Assembly (NCBI GenBank): GCA_900323505.1
Contig: OOIN01000003.1
Location: forward strand, 1,116,001-1,180,000
Origin: Ustilago trichophora
Taxonomy: Eukaryota; Basidiomycota; Ustilaginomycetes; Ustilaginales; Ustilaginaceae
DNA: 64,000 nt
Direction: 5' to 3'
This document shows, one piece after another, positions 39,517-48,791 of the stretch. Position 1 is the stretch's first letter; each line of letters opens with the position of its first letter. Both the position numbers and the translations under genes were made by a program. The notes beneath the pieces were generated by a model. The model saw only the letters and a list, made by a program, of their open reading frames with translations. It ran no database searches and had not been told where the DNA came from.

Positions 39517-41670
39517 TTACAACAGAGTCCAGCCGACAACAGCAGCAACTGTAGCCAACGAACTCAGTTTGGCAGTGGCGAGCTCTGCCAGGGCACCATT
39601 CGTCGAGGCGTCCGACTTGGTTCCAGCATCTCCAGCCTGAGAATTTGTTCCGTTGCCACCGGTGTAAGGGGGAGTCCTCTGCAATGTTCCGTTGCTAGTG
39701 ACGAACTCGGGAACACCGATTGCGGGCGAGTAGCTGTAGCTGGGTGTCGTAGTGTTGGTCACACCGTCCCAGCACCATTTGTTGAGACACTGGGTGCATA
39801 CCTCTGGTCGAGGGGTGTTGGACCTTTCGAAACCCCTCTGTAGAATTGCGCATGCCAGGCAGGTTGGCCACTGACTATCGGCGCCTCCCAAAGTGGCCAT
39901 GTCGACAGAGTTGTCGATCACGCCTTGGGCCAAGCTGTTCGAGTAGTCGAGCTGGTAAGTCGACACGTTTGCTAGAGTAGAGTAGGGGTAGTTGGGAAGA
40001 TAGACGATCAAGGGGGTCTTGGTGTTGTTGAAGGAGCTATTGGCGTTGGTGATGTTGGTTGTGGGACTGCAACCGTAGAATACGGGTCGGGTGTTTAGGC
40101 CGCGGTTGACGACGGTGTTGGTGTCGGGCATGACGGGGAACGCGTACTGGTTGTAGGTGGCATACTGGGCTCGGAGGGAGGTTTGGTAGAGAGCGGAGGC
40201 GTTGGGCCAGTTGGTGACGTCGGCGGAGCTGTCGATTGCGATAATCACATCGAGATCTCGTGCAGGTTCGACAAGGGGCCACAGGGGCACGTTCTCGTTG
40301 TCCAAGCCACCGTCGACCAGAGTGATGTTGCGGAAGTCGGTGACCTGGACGTTGCCTTCACCGGTGTAGCCGTAGAATGGGTTGGGAACCGACGAAACGT
40401 CGTTCTGCTGGTCGGAAACGGCTTCTGCGATCTTGCGAAGAGCATCAACAATGATGCTATCTGACGAGCTGGAGATGAGCTGCAGGTACAGTCCCGAGAA
40501 AAGCGTTGCCGAAGTGCCCGTAACCCAAGCTACCGACTCGTATCCTCCAACACACTCTCCATTCGGCAAAACACTGGTTCCATTGTTTAGACTCGAGCCC
40601 AGAATTTCGATGGGGATGAAAGCCGAAACGTTGGGATTCCACGAACCAAATTCGTATGGGTTGAACTCCCAAATGGTGGTGTTGCGAGGGATGATGAGCT
40701 CGTCAGGTTCTCGCTCATCGGCAATGATGATCGGGAACGGCATACTGGCATCGGTAAACTTGGAAGTGTTTTTGACGTCACTCCACTGTACGCTGAACTT
40801 GTTGCCGTAGGTGGAGCCGTTGAGGATTTTTTCGGCGATGGAGAGGCCAAAGTAGTCGGTGAGACTGGTTTGATATCCTTCGGTGCGTTTTCCTGCCACA
40901 GCGGCCAGGATGGAGGCGTAAAACGAGACTTTGCCATCTTCGGGGACGATGAGGTTGGATTCGAGGTCCCAGATGTTGTCCTTGAGAGATTGAGTGGTGG
41001 CCCAGTTGCTCATTGCCAGAGAAGCGGTAGCCCACGAACCACCGGATAGACCAGCGACGTACTCTGCAAGCTGAAGCAGTCCTCCGGTACCACGCTGGTT
41101 GGCGGTCTGATTCCTTGCGTCAAAACCCTGAAGCGTTGCCGAGCCGACCAACATGGCACGCAGTCCACCTCCGCTCAGTGCAAATCCGAGGCGGGGGACA
41201 CGATCGGTGCTCGAAGTGTAGTTGGACGCACCTCCAGGCAGATTGCTACCGAGCTTGGCAGAGTCGGACAGCCAAGAAGCCCAATCCGACTGTGTACGAC
41301 TGCGACGGCGAGAGATGTAATCAGCTTCAGCAGTGGAGAGCTGTTTCCTGCTTGCCGGTCGAATGAATCCGGGACCCTGCTGAGAGGTGCGGTTGGGACA
41401 GGCCATGTTGGCAGGGGCAAAGGAGCCTGATGGAGAAGCACGTCGTTCGAGAGCATATTGGCGGGAGACTTGCTGCTTCTCGTATTCGTAGGCGGTACGA
41501 AGTTCGAGGATGTGCTCTGCGAACTTGATTCTTTCGTTCCTGGAGAGCTGACTGATGCGGTGGATTTCGTCTTCGGTGAGCTGGGAAGGGATGGAGGGGT
41601 AGGCGTTGACAAGGACGGTGGATGCTGTCAGCGCAAGGCTGAGGAATGTGGAGAGGAGTGGCAGCTTCAT
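39517..41670 (-). CDS. PLB1: Secreted or GPI-anchored phospholipase B (lysophospholipase)
   Basis: 717 residues, single exon, ATG at 41670. It hydrolyses acyl chains of phospholipids and lysophospholipids outside the cell or at the cell surface. Residues 1-23 form a signal peptide (hydrophobic core, then VNA-Y). An LERR site at about 75-78 looks like a Kex2-type processing point after a charged pro-region. The patatin/cPLA2-like catalytic core shows SGGGLRAML (oxyanion loop with Arg, about 166-173), GLSGGSW with nucleophile Ser near 209, and a VDGGLDNENVPLWPL block with the catalytic Asp. There are many N-glycosylation sequons and a Cys-rich end (CLACAI, CTQCLNKWCW). The last residues are a small/Ser-rich stretch and a hydrophobic tail, consistent with a GPI signal. 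A TATA box lies about 95 bp upstream. Confidence 0.93.
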   Translation of the reverse strand: MKLPLLSTFLSLALTASTVLVNAYPSIPSQLTEDEIHRISQLSRNERIKFAEHILELRTAYEYEKQQVSRQYALERRASPSGSFAPANMACPNRTSQQGPGFIRPASRKQLSTAEADYISRRRSRTQSDWASWLSDSAKLGSNLPGGASNYTSSTDRVPRLGFALSGGGLRAMLVGSATLQGFDARNQTANQRGTGGLLQLAEYVAGLSGGSWATASLAMSNWATTQSLKDNIWDLESNLIVPEDGKVSFYASILAAVAGKRTEGYQTSLTDYFGLSIAEKILNGSTYGNKFSVQWSDVKNTSKFTDASMPFPIIIADEREPDELIIPRNTTIWEFNPYEFGSWNPNVSAFIPIEILGSSLNNGTSVLPNGECVGGYESVAWVTGTSATLFSGLYLQLISSSSDSIIVDALRKIAEAVSDQQNDVSSVPNPFYGYTGEGNVQVTDFRNITLVDGGLDNENVPLWPLVEPARDLDVIIAIDSSADVTNWPNASALYQTSLRAQYATYNQYAFPVMPDTNTVVNRGLNTRPVFYGCSPTTNITNANSSFNNTKTPLIVYLPNYPYSTLANVSTYQLDYSNSLAQGVIDNSVDMATLGGADSQWPTCLACAILQRGFERSNTPRPEVCTQCLNKWCWDGVTNTTTPSYSYSPAIGVPEFVTSNGTLQRTPPYTGGNGTNSQAGDAGTKSDASTNGALAELATAKLSSLATVAAVVGWTLL

Positions 41671-41762
41671 GATGCCCTAGCCTTCACTTTGCAAGCTGAA
41701 CTTTCAGGTATGGTTAGAAAGGGGAGAAGGGGATGGGAGTGATGCCAAGGTAATGGGGCGGG

Positions 41763-41769
41763 TATATAT
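41763..41769 (-). promoter_or_regulatory. TATA box of phospholipase B gene
   Basis: ATATATA followed by CCCGCCCC on the minus strand, 93-99 bp before the PLB ATG, a normal distance for a TATA-driven promoter with a short leader. TATA promoters often belong to regulated genes. Function is inferred from sequence and position. Confidence 0.5.
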
Positions 41770-42130
41770 CAGGCAACTCATGACAAAAGAGGGAAGTAAG
41801 CTTAGTGGTACAAACCACTGTCAGACACGTATTAGTCCGCGGCGTTGCTCATCGGTAGGCCTAAGGAGGAACGGAACCCTCCTTTCATTTCGCAGAGTGT
41901 CTCTGTTGTCTCGATGTGAGCGGACCGAGACATGCTGAAGTGCCTAGCCTCAATGACGAAGATCCTCAAAACAAGAACAAAAAAAAAGAGAGAAGGCGGA
42001 GAGCAGCAGCAGCGGGTTTAATTTTCCGAACACAGCCTGTCGGCGCGGTCGAATCGCGCGACCTGCATGAAAATCGTTTCATTTCTCGAAGAAGGACAAG
42101 AAGAAGGCGCGCCACTACAGAACAGAACGG

Positions 42131-42562
42131 TTAAATCATTCTGATTCTTTGCGATGACAGGCCTGTAAGAGATTTCACTCGCTCACTCATTGGAACATGC
42201 TCGATGATGACCCATAGTCTCGTTCTGCGTGGCAAGGTGTCAAGGAACCCGAGAGGAGAAGGGCGGGTTCGCCCGGCCGCGTAAGCTGCCAAGCAAGTGT
42301 ACCGCATGGTCCTCTCCAGTAAGGCAGTGTGGCTTGTCGGACAAGGTTTCCGGCTCTCTCGAGGCGCTGTTGATCTCTGGAAGCTGGACAACGAGAGGGA
42401 ATTGGAATCTTGTTTGCTCAAGGTTAGCGAGCAAAAGCGCGCGAATGCTCGGAACGGCAAACAGCAAACATGTTCCTGATGGGGTTTCGCTGCCGACCTG
42501 ACATGCTTGGCGTTCTTGGTGAGGCTTCTTACCATGTCCAAGACCTTTGCAACCGTCTTCAT
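42131..42562 (-). CDS. Doubtful small gene with splice signals
   Basis: A 143-codon frame starting MKTVAKVLDMVRSLTKNAKH, a basic amphipathic start. Just upstream on the same strand is a perfect branch-point consensus TACTAAC (42592-42586), 17 nt before a TTCTACAG acceptor, whose exon would open only six bases before the ATG. A second possible donor, GTAAGAAG, follows the tenth codon. No donor upstream is clear, no domain is recognised, and the frame composition is not typical of neighbours. It may be an exon of an unrecognised spliced gene, a 5' UTR intron, or chance. Confidence 0.25.
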   Translation of the reverse strand: MKTVAKVLDMVRSLTKNAKHVRSAAKPHQEHVCCLPFRAFARFCSLTLSKQDSNSLSLSSFQRSTAPRESRKPCPTSHTALLERTMRYTCLAAYAAGRTRPSPLGFLDTLPRRTRLWVIIEHVPMSERVKSLTGLSSQRIRMI

Positions 42563-43203
42563 TGCACCTGTAGAATGGACTGGCCGTTAGTATCCTAAGG
42601 TGGCTTGGATGTGTCCTTTGCCGACAGAACGCAAACAAAGCAGAAATGGAAACTTTCTGGAAGATATGCGCGTCGACTGCAGAATGATATCACTGCGGAA
42701 TTTTGGGTCCTAAGTGTTAGATCTTTGTCTTCTGTCGACGATGGTCACAAATTCGGAGCCGAAATCAACATGTCAGCTTTACTCTCTCTACAGGCAGCAG
42801 AGCAGTGCAGAGCCACGAGGGCAGAGAGTGCGGCTCGATCTACACAGTCGAAGTGCTCACGCAGCGCACGGGCACCGTTGCAATCGGCACACTCCACAGC
42901 ACAGCCTGTCTAGTCTGCACACCGCACACACCACTCCACACACACTCCATCCATTGTCGTTCCTTCTTCACTATCCGTTCTGACCCTATCACCGTCACCT
43001 TCCAGACAGCACAACAGCTTCGATCTGGAGACTAGGTGCATTGTTTAGCTGTTGCTGTTCACCATCATCCGCAAACCACTTGGTTTCACTCTTGCAGAGA
43101 TTACGCTCGACTGAGCTTCGACAAACGCTCTCACACAGTCGACAAGGATCGTACGAACAACCGGGCCAGCATCGCACCTCACAGACAACGTTAGTGCATC
43201 GCC

Positions 43204-44517
43204 ATGTCGCGCTCCAACGTCATTGTCCTCGACAATGGTACGGGATACACCAAGATGGGTTTCGCCGGTAACTCGGACCCATCCTTTGTGTTCCCCACTG
43301 CCATTGCTACACGCACCACCGCTGCCGGATCGTCCGGTGGTGCCGGCTCTCGCCCCTCGGTCCCTTCGAAACCAGGCGGACTCTCTTCTTCCTCCTCGCT
43401 TGCGTCGAAACGCGGTATCGAAGATCTCGACTTTTTCATCGGTGACGAGGCCTATGCCAATGCCAAAACCTACCAAGTCGACCAGCCCATCCGTCACGGT
43501 CTGATTGAAAACTGGGACCACATGGAACGCTTCTGGGAGCAATGCATCTTCAAGTACCTCCGTGCCGAACCCGAAGACCACTATTTCATGCTCACCGAAC
43601 CACCGCTCAACCCACCCGAGAACCGCGAGAACACGGCCGAAATCATGTTCGAATCTTTCAACATCAAAGGTCTCTACATTGCCGTTCAGGCCGTCTTGGC
43701 TCTAGCTGCCTCGTGGACGAGTAACAAGGTGACCGATCGCACCCTGACAGGTACCGTTATTGACTCGGGAGACGGTGTGACGCACGTCATCCCCGTTGCT
43801 GAGGGTTACGTGATTGGTTCTGCGATCAAGCACATCCCCATCGCTGGTAGGGACATCACCTACTTTGTCCAGCAGCTTCTCCGTGAACGTGGTGAGGCGG
43901 CCAACATCCCACCCGAAGACTCTCGCCGAGTAGCAGAGAAGATCAAGGAAGACTACTCGTACGTCTGTCAGGACATTGTCCGCGAGTTCCGCCGATACGA
44001 CGAGGACCCATACAAGTACTTTGAGCGTTTCCAAGGCGAACACACCGTCACGGGACGTCAGTACACCGTAGATGTCGGATACGAGCGATTCCTTGCCCCC
44101 GAAATCTTTTTCAATCCTGAAATTGCCTCTTCCGACTTCCTCACCCCATTGCCGGAAGTTGTGGACGGTGTCATCCAGCAATCGCCCATCGACGTTCGCA
44201 GAGGACTCTACAAAAACATTGTCCTTAGTGGAGGCAGTACAATGTTCCAACATTTCGGTCAGAGGTTGAAGAAGGATCTGCGTGCCATTGTCGACCAGAG
44301 ACTCGCTGCGAGCGAAACGGCCAGTGGAAGCCTCATGCGTTCCTCGGGTTTGGAGGTCAACGTCATCAGCCACAAGATGCAGAGGTATGCAGTCTGGTAC
44401 GGTGGCTCCTTGCTCGGTTCACTGCCAGACTTTTACAGTTACTGCTACAACAAGCAGGATTACGAGGAACATGGTCCTTCGATCGTGCGCAAGTTTAGCG
44501 TGTTTGGCAGTGTCTAA
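43204..44517 (+). CDS. ARP3: Actin-related protein 3 (ARP2/3 complex)
   Basis: 437 residues, single exon, ATG at 43204. It is a core subunit of the Arp2/3 complex that nucleates branched actin filaments at endocytic patches. The actin fold is clear throughout: [18 protein letters not shown] (phosphate loop 1), [60 protein letters not shown] (phosphate loop 2), [17 protein letters not shown] and a FSVFGSV end. Arp3-specific features include [16 protein letters not shown] and the [11 protein letters not shown] segment. A Ser/Gly-rich loop of about 35 residues (about 40-75) replaces the DNase-loop region and is longer than in animals. An AATAAAATAAA run lies about 185 bp after the stop. Confidence 0.97.
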   Translation: MSRSNVIVLDNGTGYTKMGFAGNSDPSFVFPTAIATRTTAAGSSGGAGSRPSVPSKPGGLSSSSSLASKRGIEDLDFFIGDEAYANAKTYQVDQPIRHGLIENWDHMERFWEQCIFKYLRAEPEDHYFMLTEPPLNPPENRENTAEIMFESFNIKGLYIAVQAVLALAASWTSNKVTDRTLTGTVIDSGDGVTHVIPVAEGYVIGSAIKHIPIAGRDITYFVQQLLRERGEAANIPPEDSRRVAEKIKEDYSYVCQDIVREFRRYDEDPYKYFERFQGEHTVTGRQYTVDVGYERFLAPEIFFNPEIASSDFLTPLPEVVDGVIQQSPIDVRRGLYKNIVLSGGSTMFQHFGQRLKKDLRAIVDQRLAASETASGSLMRSSGLEVNVISHKMQRYAVWYGGSLLGSLPDFYSYCYNKQDYEEHGPSIVRKFSVFGSV

Positions 44518-44828
44518 AGATGCCCAATTCAGCATTCGTTCAGGAATGTTTTTCCGAGGTTCACGCTCTTCGTTGTTGCAATTTCACATGTTTCATGGTT
44601 GAATGCGGTGGGTGGTATTGCTGCGTTTTTTGACTTTGTGAGGATATGTGATGCACAGACAGATCTTGGTGATGAGAATGATGATTGGTATGATGTCGAG
44701 CAATAAAATAAAGGTGATAGCCACGCATTCACGTCGACATAGTCCGTAAGAACCCGCCACGGAAGACAACTTTCATCGTGACATCCATTTGCATCGCGAT
44801 TCCGGCTCCTAAATTTGTCTTGGCGCTT
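44518..44828. other. Convergent 3' spacer ARP3/CPT
   Basis: 311 bp. AATAAAATAAA at 44702-44712 is a good candidate for the ARP3 poly-A signal. Nothing else is seen. Confidence 0.55.
44702..44712 (+). terminator. Polyadenylation signal AATAAAATAAA
   Basis: Overlapping canonical hexamers about 185 bp after the ARP3 stop. Use is inferred. Confidence 0.45.
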
Positions 44829-46205
44829 TTACTGCTTCTTCTGGGGCTTCAACTTTGTTGGAGGTTTGACGACGAAGCAGGCCATTCCCAATTCCTCGGT
44901 GATTGTGGTGATAACGTTGTGGCAAAAGTGGAGGTAAAGTGCGGCTGCAAAGATCAAGCTAGCGTAAATCACTTTGAGCTGCACCTCTGGATTGGTCTGG
45001 ATGTAACTCTGGGGCAAGTTGGCATCGACAGCAAGTACGACGGACCAAACGATGGCAATGTTCCAGTAAGGGAAGGGGGCCTTGGTGACGTGGGCTACGA
45101 TGAGCAGGCCTACGTTGTATGCAAAGGTGATCCCCCAGTATGCGAGGAAAGGGAGTAGGGCACGCGAGTCGGAGAGGATGAAAGTTCGGTTGGCGGTGAT
45201 CCAGTACAAATTGGCTCCGATTTGAGCGATCAGAGGTACCAGCCCGAACAAGGGGGTAATGGGAGATTGGTTGCGAGACTTGCGTGCAGCAATGACGTTG
45301 CTGTACGATCCGGCAATGTTTCCGAGCAGACCAAAGAGGGCGAATACCAAGAAAGTGTCGTTGAGCGGGAGATTGAAGCGTTCCAAGTGTTCGCTGATGA
45401 AGGGGATCTTGGCGAGACCGGTGACGTTGAGAATCCCACGATCCCAGAACAGAGGTCCGCCAACGAAACCGGTAAGCGCATAGATGAAGACGATCATCAG
45501 AATGCCCTCTACAGGTCCGCTGAAGGCAGAGAGGAAGAGTGTACCTGTGTGGAATTCTTCCCACGTCGTCAGATAGAAGTTGGCCAGCGTAGCAACGAGA
45601 GAAGCGGGAGCCCATACCGAGCGACCAAGGTTGAGCGCGGCGCAGCAAAGCACGCATTCCAATGTAGTGTTGATTGCATCGCATCCGTGGTCAAAGAGCT
45701 CTCCCAGTGGGCCAGCCATTCCGGTCCTACGCGCTTGCTTTCCGTCGATCGAATCCAGGCTCTGGTAGGCGAACAAGCACAGCGCCCAGGTGTAGAAGAC
45801 CCAAGGAGGCAAGCATCTACCTGCAGCATCGGCGCGAGGCGCGAAATCGATCTTTGCTGCGGCTCCAGGAATGCCAAAGTTGGCAAAGAGCGGATTTACC
45901 GGCAACAGAGACGCATCGGCGGGAAAGGCAGAGTTGAGAGCATGCGTGTGAGCAGCAGGGTCGAGCTTGAGCTGCGTCGCGCACTCCAGGCCAGGGTCAA
46001 CGTAGGCGAGGGTTGCAAAGTTGATGAATACCAAAAGGAGGCCAGAGAGGGTGATGGTGTTCGGTGCAACGGAGGTGGGGAAGAGGTTGACTAGCCAGTT
46101 CCAGTAAGGTCCAAGGATGTATTTGGATACGAGCGACTTGTCGGTGCCGCTGTACTTGTAGAGGTGTAGATTGTCTACGCGGGAGCGGGGAATGTAGTCT
46201 AGCAT
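44829..46205 (-). CDS. Choline/ethanolaminephosphotransferase (CDP-alcohol phosphatidyltransferase)
   Basis: 458 residues, single exon. It makes phosphatidylcholine and/or phosphatidylethanolamine from diacylglycerol and CDP-choline or CDP-ethanolamine (Kennedy pathway), in the ER/Golgi membrane. The full signature D-G-x2-A-R-x8-G-x3-D-x3-D is present, with Asp154, Gly155, Arg159, Gly168, Asp172 and Asp176. The N terminus (LHLYKYSGTDKSLVSKYIL) is typical of yeast CPT1/EPT1. About eight to ten membrane segments follow. An extra polar segment of about 60 residues (about 72-132, with CATQLKLDPAAH) lies between the first two membrane helices and is longer than I expect for the family. Substrate choice (choline versus ethanolamine) cannot be read from sequence. 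Confidence 0.93.
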   Translation of the reverse strand: MLDYIPRSRVDNLHLYKYSGTDKSLVSKYILGPYWNWLVNLFPTSVAPNTITLSGLLLVFINFATLAYVDPGLECATQLKLDPAAHTHALNSAFPADASLLPVNPLFANFGIPGAAAKIDFAPRADAAGRCLPPWVFYTWALCLFAYQSLDSIDGKQARRTGMAGPLGELFDHGCDAINTTLECVLCCAALNLGRSVWAPASLVATLANFYLTTWEEFHTGTLFLSAFSGPVEGILMIVFIYALTGFVGGPLFWDRGILNVTGLAKIPFISEHLERFNLPLNDTFLVFALFGLLGNIAGSYSNVIAARKSRNQSPITPLFGLVPLIAQIGANLYWITANRTFILSDSRALLPFLAYWGITFAYNVGLLIVAHVTKAPFPYWNIAIVWSVVLAVDANLPQSYIQTNPEVQLKVIYASLIFAAALYLHFCHNVITTITEELGMACFVVKPPTKLKPQKKQ

Positions 46206-46783
46206 CGTGGCCAGATGAAAAGGAAGCGTTCCTCTATGGATTCGCTCTATGGGGTCTTAGAAGGGAGCAATGGTGGTGGGTGAGGAAGGACGAAATGTCC
46301 ACGTACGACGTTCCAATAGCATGCCAGAACGTGTATTGTAGGACGAGGATGCAGTGCACGACAGAAGTGTGAAAGGAAAAAAGTTGGGGCGAACAGGAAG
46401 ATCACGCTGCTGTCATGCATGGAAAGAAAAAAAAAAAAGGTCGGCATTCCTCCACAACGCGTTACAACGTGCGTCTCTTTTTCTTTCCTCTTCCGCGACG
46501 TCACCGGCGAGCTTGTTCTTTCCAAGCTGTCACAACGCGTTCGATGGATCGTTGGATTGCAGATTTGGCCAAGCCGATACATCTGATCGGGACCTCCACT
46601 CCAACTCTTTTCCTGCCCAAGTTGGGCAGCTCGGGCAGAAGCTTCCAACGTTTGAACCGAGTCACTCACTATCCAACTATCGAGCACATGTCTCTTCACC
46701 ACCTTACCTCCTGATCTGCCCATCATCTTGACCCTCCATCATTCAAAGCAGCTGACACCTGCAACAGCGAGGCTATCGCTACC
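46206..46783. promoter_or_regulatory. Divergent upstream region CPT/ARH1
   Basis: 578 bp with a short A12 run near 46427. Overlapping small frames on both strands have no domain. It is probably two promoters and leaders. Confidence 0.55.
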
Positions 46784-48589
46784 ATGCGCTACACTCCGCT
46801 TGTGCGAGCGGCTGTCGAATCGACCTCTTCGGCTGCAGCAAGCTCCTCGGCCTCGACGTCAGCCCTCCCGCGCAAAGCCCGCATAGCAATCATCGGTGCA
46901 GGTCCATCTGGCTTCTACGCAGCCTCCCGCTTGCTCTCTCGCATTCCGTATTCCTCCTCGGACTCGCCCTCGTCCCAACCTCTGAGCATTGACATCTTTG
47001 ATCGGCTTCCCGTGCCCCACGGCTTGGTGCGATACGGCGTCGCACCGGACCACCCTGACGTCAAGAATGTCGAGAATAAATTCGCCAGCGTTTCCCACGA
47101 TCCCCGGTTACGCTTTGCGGGCAACGTGAATGTCGTTCATTCGCCTTCAGACTCTGCCGCCAATCCGTATCCAGACGCTGTGCAGGTGCCATTGGAGCTC
47201 CTTTCGAGATACTACACCCACATCTTGTTCTCGTATGGTGCATCGACCGGAAGACCGCTCGGTATTCCAGGATCCAGTCCAGGAGAATTGAGCGGCGTAT
47301 ATACAGCGTTGGAGTTCGTCAATTGGTACAACGGTCACCCGGCGTCTCATGACCCCACGCTTCTATCCGGATCTCATTTCAACGTGGATCTGAGCAACAA
47401 GCGCCACCTCACGGTCATTGGCGCAGGAAACGTCGCCCTAGATGTAGCGCGCATCGTTCTTCGCTCGTCCACACCATTCTTGGAATCATCTGGCCGAGTA
47501 ACGTCGAACAAAGCCCCCGGTCTGTCGGCATTGGAGGAGACCGACGTTCCTGAACCCGTGCTGGCCGAGTTGGCACGGTGCAAGGTTCGCGATGTCGACG
47601 TTTTCGCTAGACGGGGGCCCGCACAGCTGGCGTTTACCAACAAAGAGGTGCGCGAGATGCTGTCTCTTGAAGGCATCGCATTACGTGCTCTGGAGAAGGA
47701 GCTGCTCGATGCGGCACTGAAACAGCTCGACGAGTTGGCGGCGAAGGGTGCAAGCGATCCAGCAAGAGCCCAAGAGATCGCTTCCGAAGTGCGGGTCAAG
47801 AAGAGGCTGCTAAGCCTCTTATCCAAGGGAAGTAAGACCAGGGTCGGAGAGAAGTCAAAGACATGGGGGTTGAACTTCTTTCACTCCCCAGCAAAATTCC
47901 TCCCCAACCCTGAAGGAGATGGCAAGCAGGTGGGAGGAGTGGAGTGGAATCTTACCACGCTAGCGAGTGGTCAACCGACGCCGGCGAACTTGGATGCAGC
48001 CGATCCTAAAAAGGCCACCTGGGGATCCGGTTCGACGGATTCTACTCCTGCAGCTAGCACCTCTACCGCTACAGGAAAGACAAGGACCACAGCAACCGAC
48101 ATGATCGTTTCTTCGGTTGGGTATCAGAGCGAGCCTCTTTTCACCTCTTCCTCACAGTCGACATCGCCGGCGGTTTTGGAAGAGGGGAGATTGGTAGAGC
48201 TACCCTTTGATACCTCGCGAAAGATCGTGCCCAACGCCGGGGGGCGGGTGCTCAACCCGCAGACGAAAGAAGCTATACCCGGAGCGTATGTCAGCGGCTG
48301 GCTGGCACGTGGCCCGAATGGCGTTATTGCAACGACCATGATGGATGCATATGGCGTGGCTGATGTGATACTGTCCGATTTGCATTCTACCTCGGCCTCG
48401 CCACAACAGGCAGCTGTCGAGGTGGACGGGGACTTGTTGGACCAGCTTCAAAAGCAAGAGTCGAAGCAGGTGGTCGGCTTCGAAGGCTGGAGAAGGATAG
48501 ACGAAGAAGAAAAGAGCAGAGGTGCAAAGTTGGGCAAGCTCAGGGAAAAGATTTTGACCGTCAAAGAGATGCTCGAGATCGCTGCCTAG
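46784..48589 (+). CDS. ARH1: Mitochondrial NADPH:ferredoxin (adrenodoxin) reductase
   Basis: 601 residues, single exon. It passes electrons from NADPH through FAD to mitochondrial ferredoxin (Yah1) for iron-sulfur cluster and haem A synthesis. Residues 1-32 are Arg/Ser/Ala-rich without acids early on, fitting a mitochondrial presequence. FAD binding: IAIIGAGPSGFYAASRL (about 34-50), then FDRLPVPHGLVRYGVAPDHP. NADPH binding: VIGAGNVALDVARI (about 212-225). RRGPAQLAFTNKEVREM and a late GRVLN/GAYVSGWLARGPNGVIATTM block complete the family pattern. A Ser/Thr-rich insertion (about 405-440) makes it longer than the roughly 490-residue yeast and human enzymes. Assignment is firm. Confidence 0.95.
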   Translation: MRYTPLVRAAVESTSSAAASSSASTSALPRKARIAIIGAGPSGFYAASRLLSRIPYSSSDSPSSQPLSIDIFDRLPVPHGLVRYGVAPDHPDVKNVENKFASVSHDPRLRFAGNVNVVHSPSDSAANPYPDAVQVPLELLSRYYTHILFSYGASTGRPLGIPGSSPGELSGVYTALEFVNWYNGHPASHDPTLLSGSHFNVDLSNKRHLTVIGAGNVALDVARIVLRSSTPFLESSGRVTSNKAPGLSALEETDVPEPVLAELARCKVRDVDVFARRGPAQLAFTNKEVREMLSLEGIALRALEKELLDAALKQLDELAAKGASDPARAQEIASEVRVKKRLLSLLSKGSKTRVGEKSKTWGLNFFHSPAKFLPNPEGDGKQVGGVEWNLTTLASGQPTPANLDAADPKKATWGSGSTDSTPAASTSTATGKTRTTATDMIVSSVGYQSEPLFTSSSQSTSPAVLEEGRLVELPFDTSRKIVPNAGGRVLNPQTKEAIPGAYVSGWLARGPNGVIATTMMDAYGVADVILSDLHSTSASPQQAAVEVDGDLLDQLQKQESKQVVGFEGWRRIDEEEKSRGAKLGKLREKILTVKEMLEIAA

Positions 48590-48642
48590 CCCAATCCGCA
48601 TTTCTGACAACCTTGTACCATCATCACCGCTCAGTCCATCAC

Positions 48643-48666
48643 ATCGCATCGCATCGCATCGCATCC
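48643..48666 (+). repeat. GCATC pentanucleotide microsatellite
   Basis: About five tandem copies of the CATCG/GCATC unit between the ARH1 stop and the convergent aminotransferase. A similar shorter run is near 15608. Likely polymorphic. Confidence 0.85.
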
Positions 48667-48791
48667 CCTTTTGACCTCTGTTACACTCGTCACACATATG
48701 AGTCAAAAGCAATCACAATCACAGGCGTTGCTTAGTTTAGCCGGCGTGGTATAGTACAAAGCATGTAGAAATTCTTCTCTTGGCGGATCCA

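Larger units (their letters stand above)
41671..43203. promoter_or_regulatory. Divergent upstream region PLB/ARP3
   Basis: About 1.5 kb. The PLB side has a TATA box (41763-41769). The middle, 42131-42640, has overlapping frames on both strands and splice-like signals on the minus strand (see the separate entry). The ARP3 side is a CA/CAC-rich leader from about 42890 on. No tRNA or conserved RNA is seen. Confidence 0.5.

Noticed and set aside
45222..46094. A 290-codon plus-strand frame
   Set aside because: Antisense to the CDP-alcohol phosphotransferase membrane helices; no domain.
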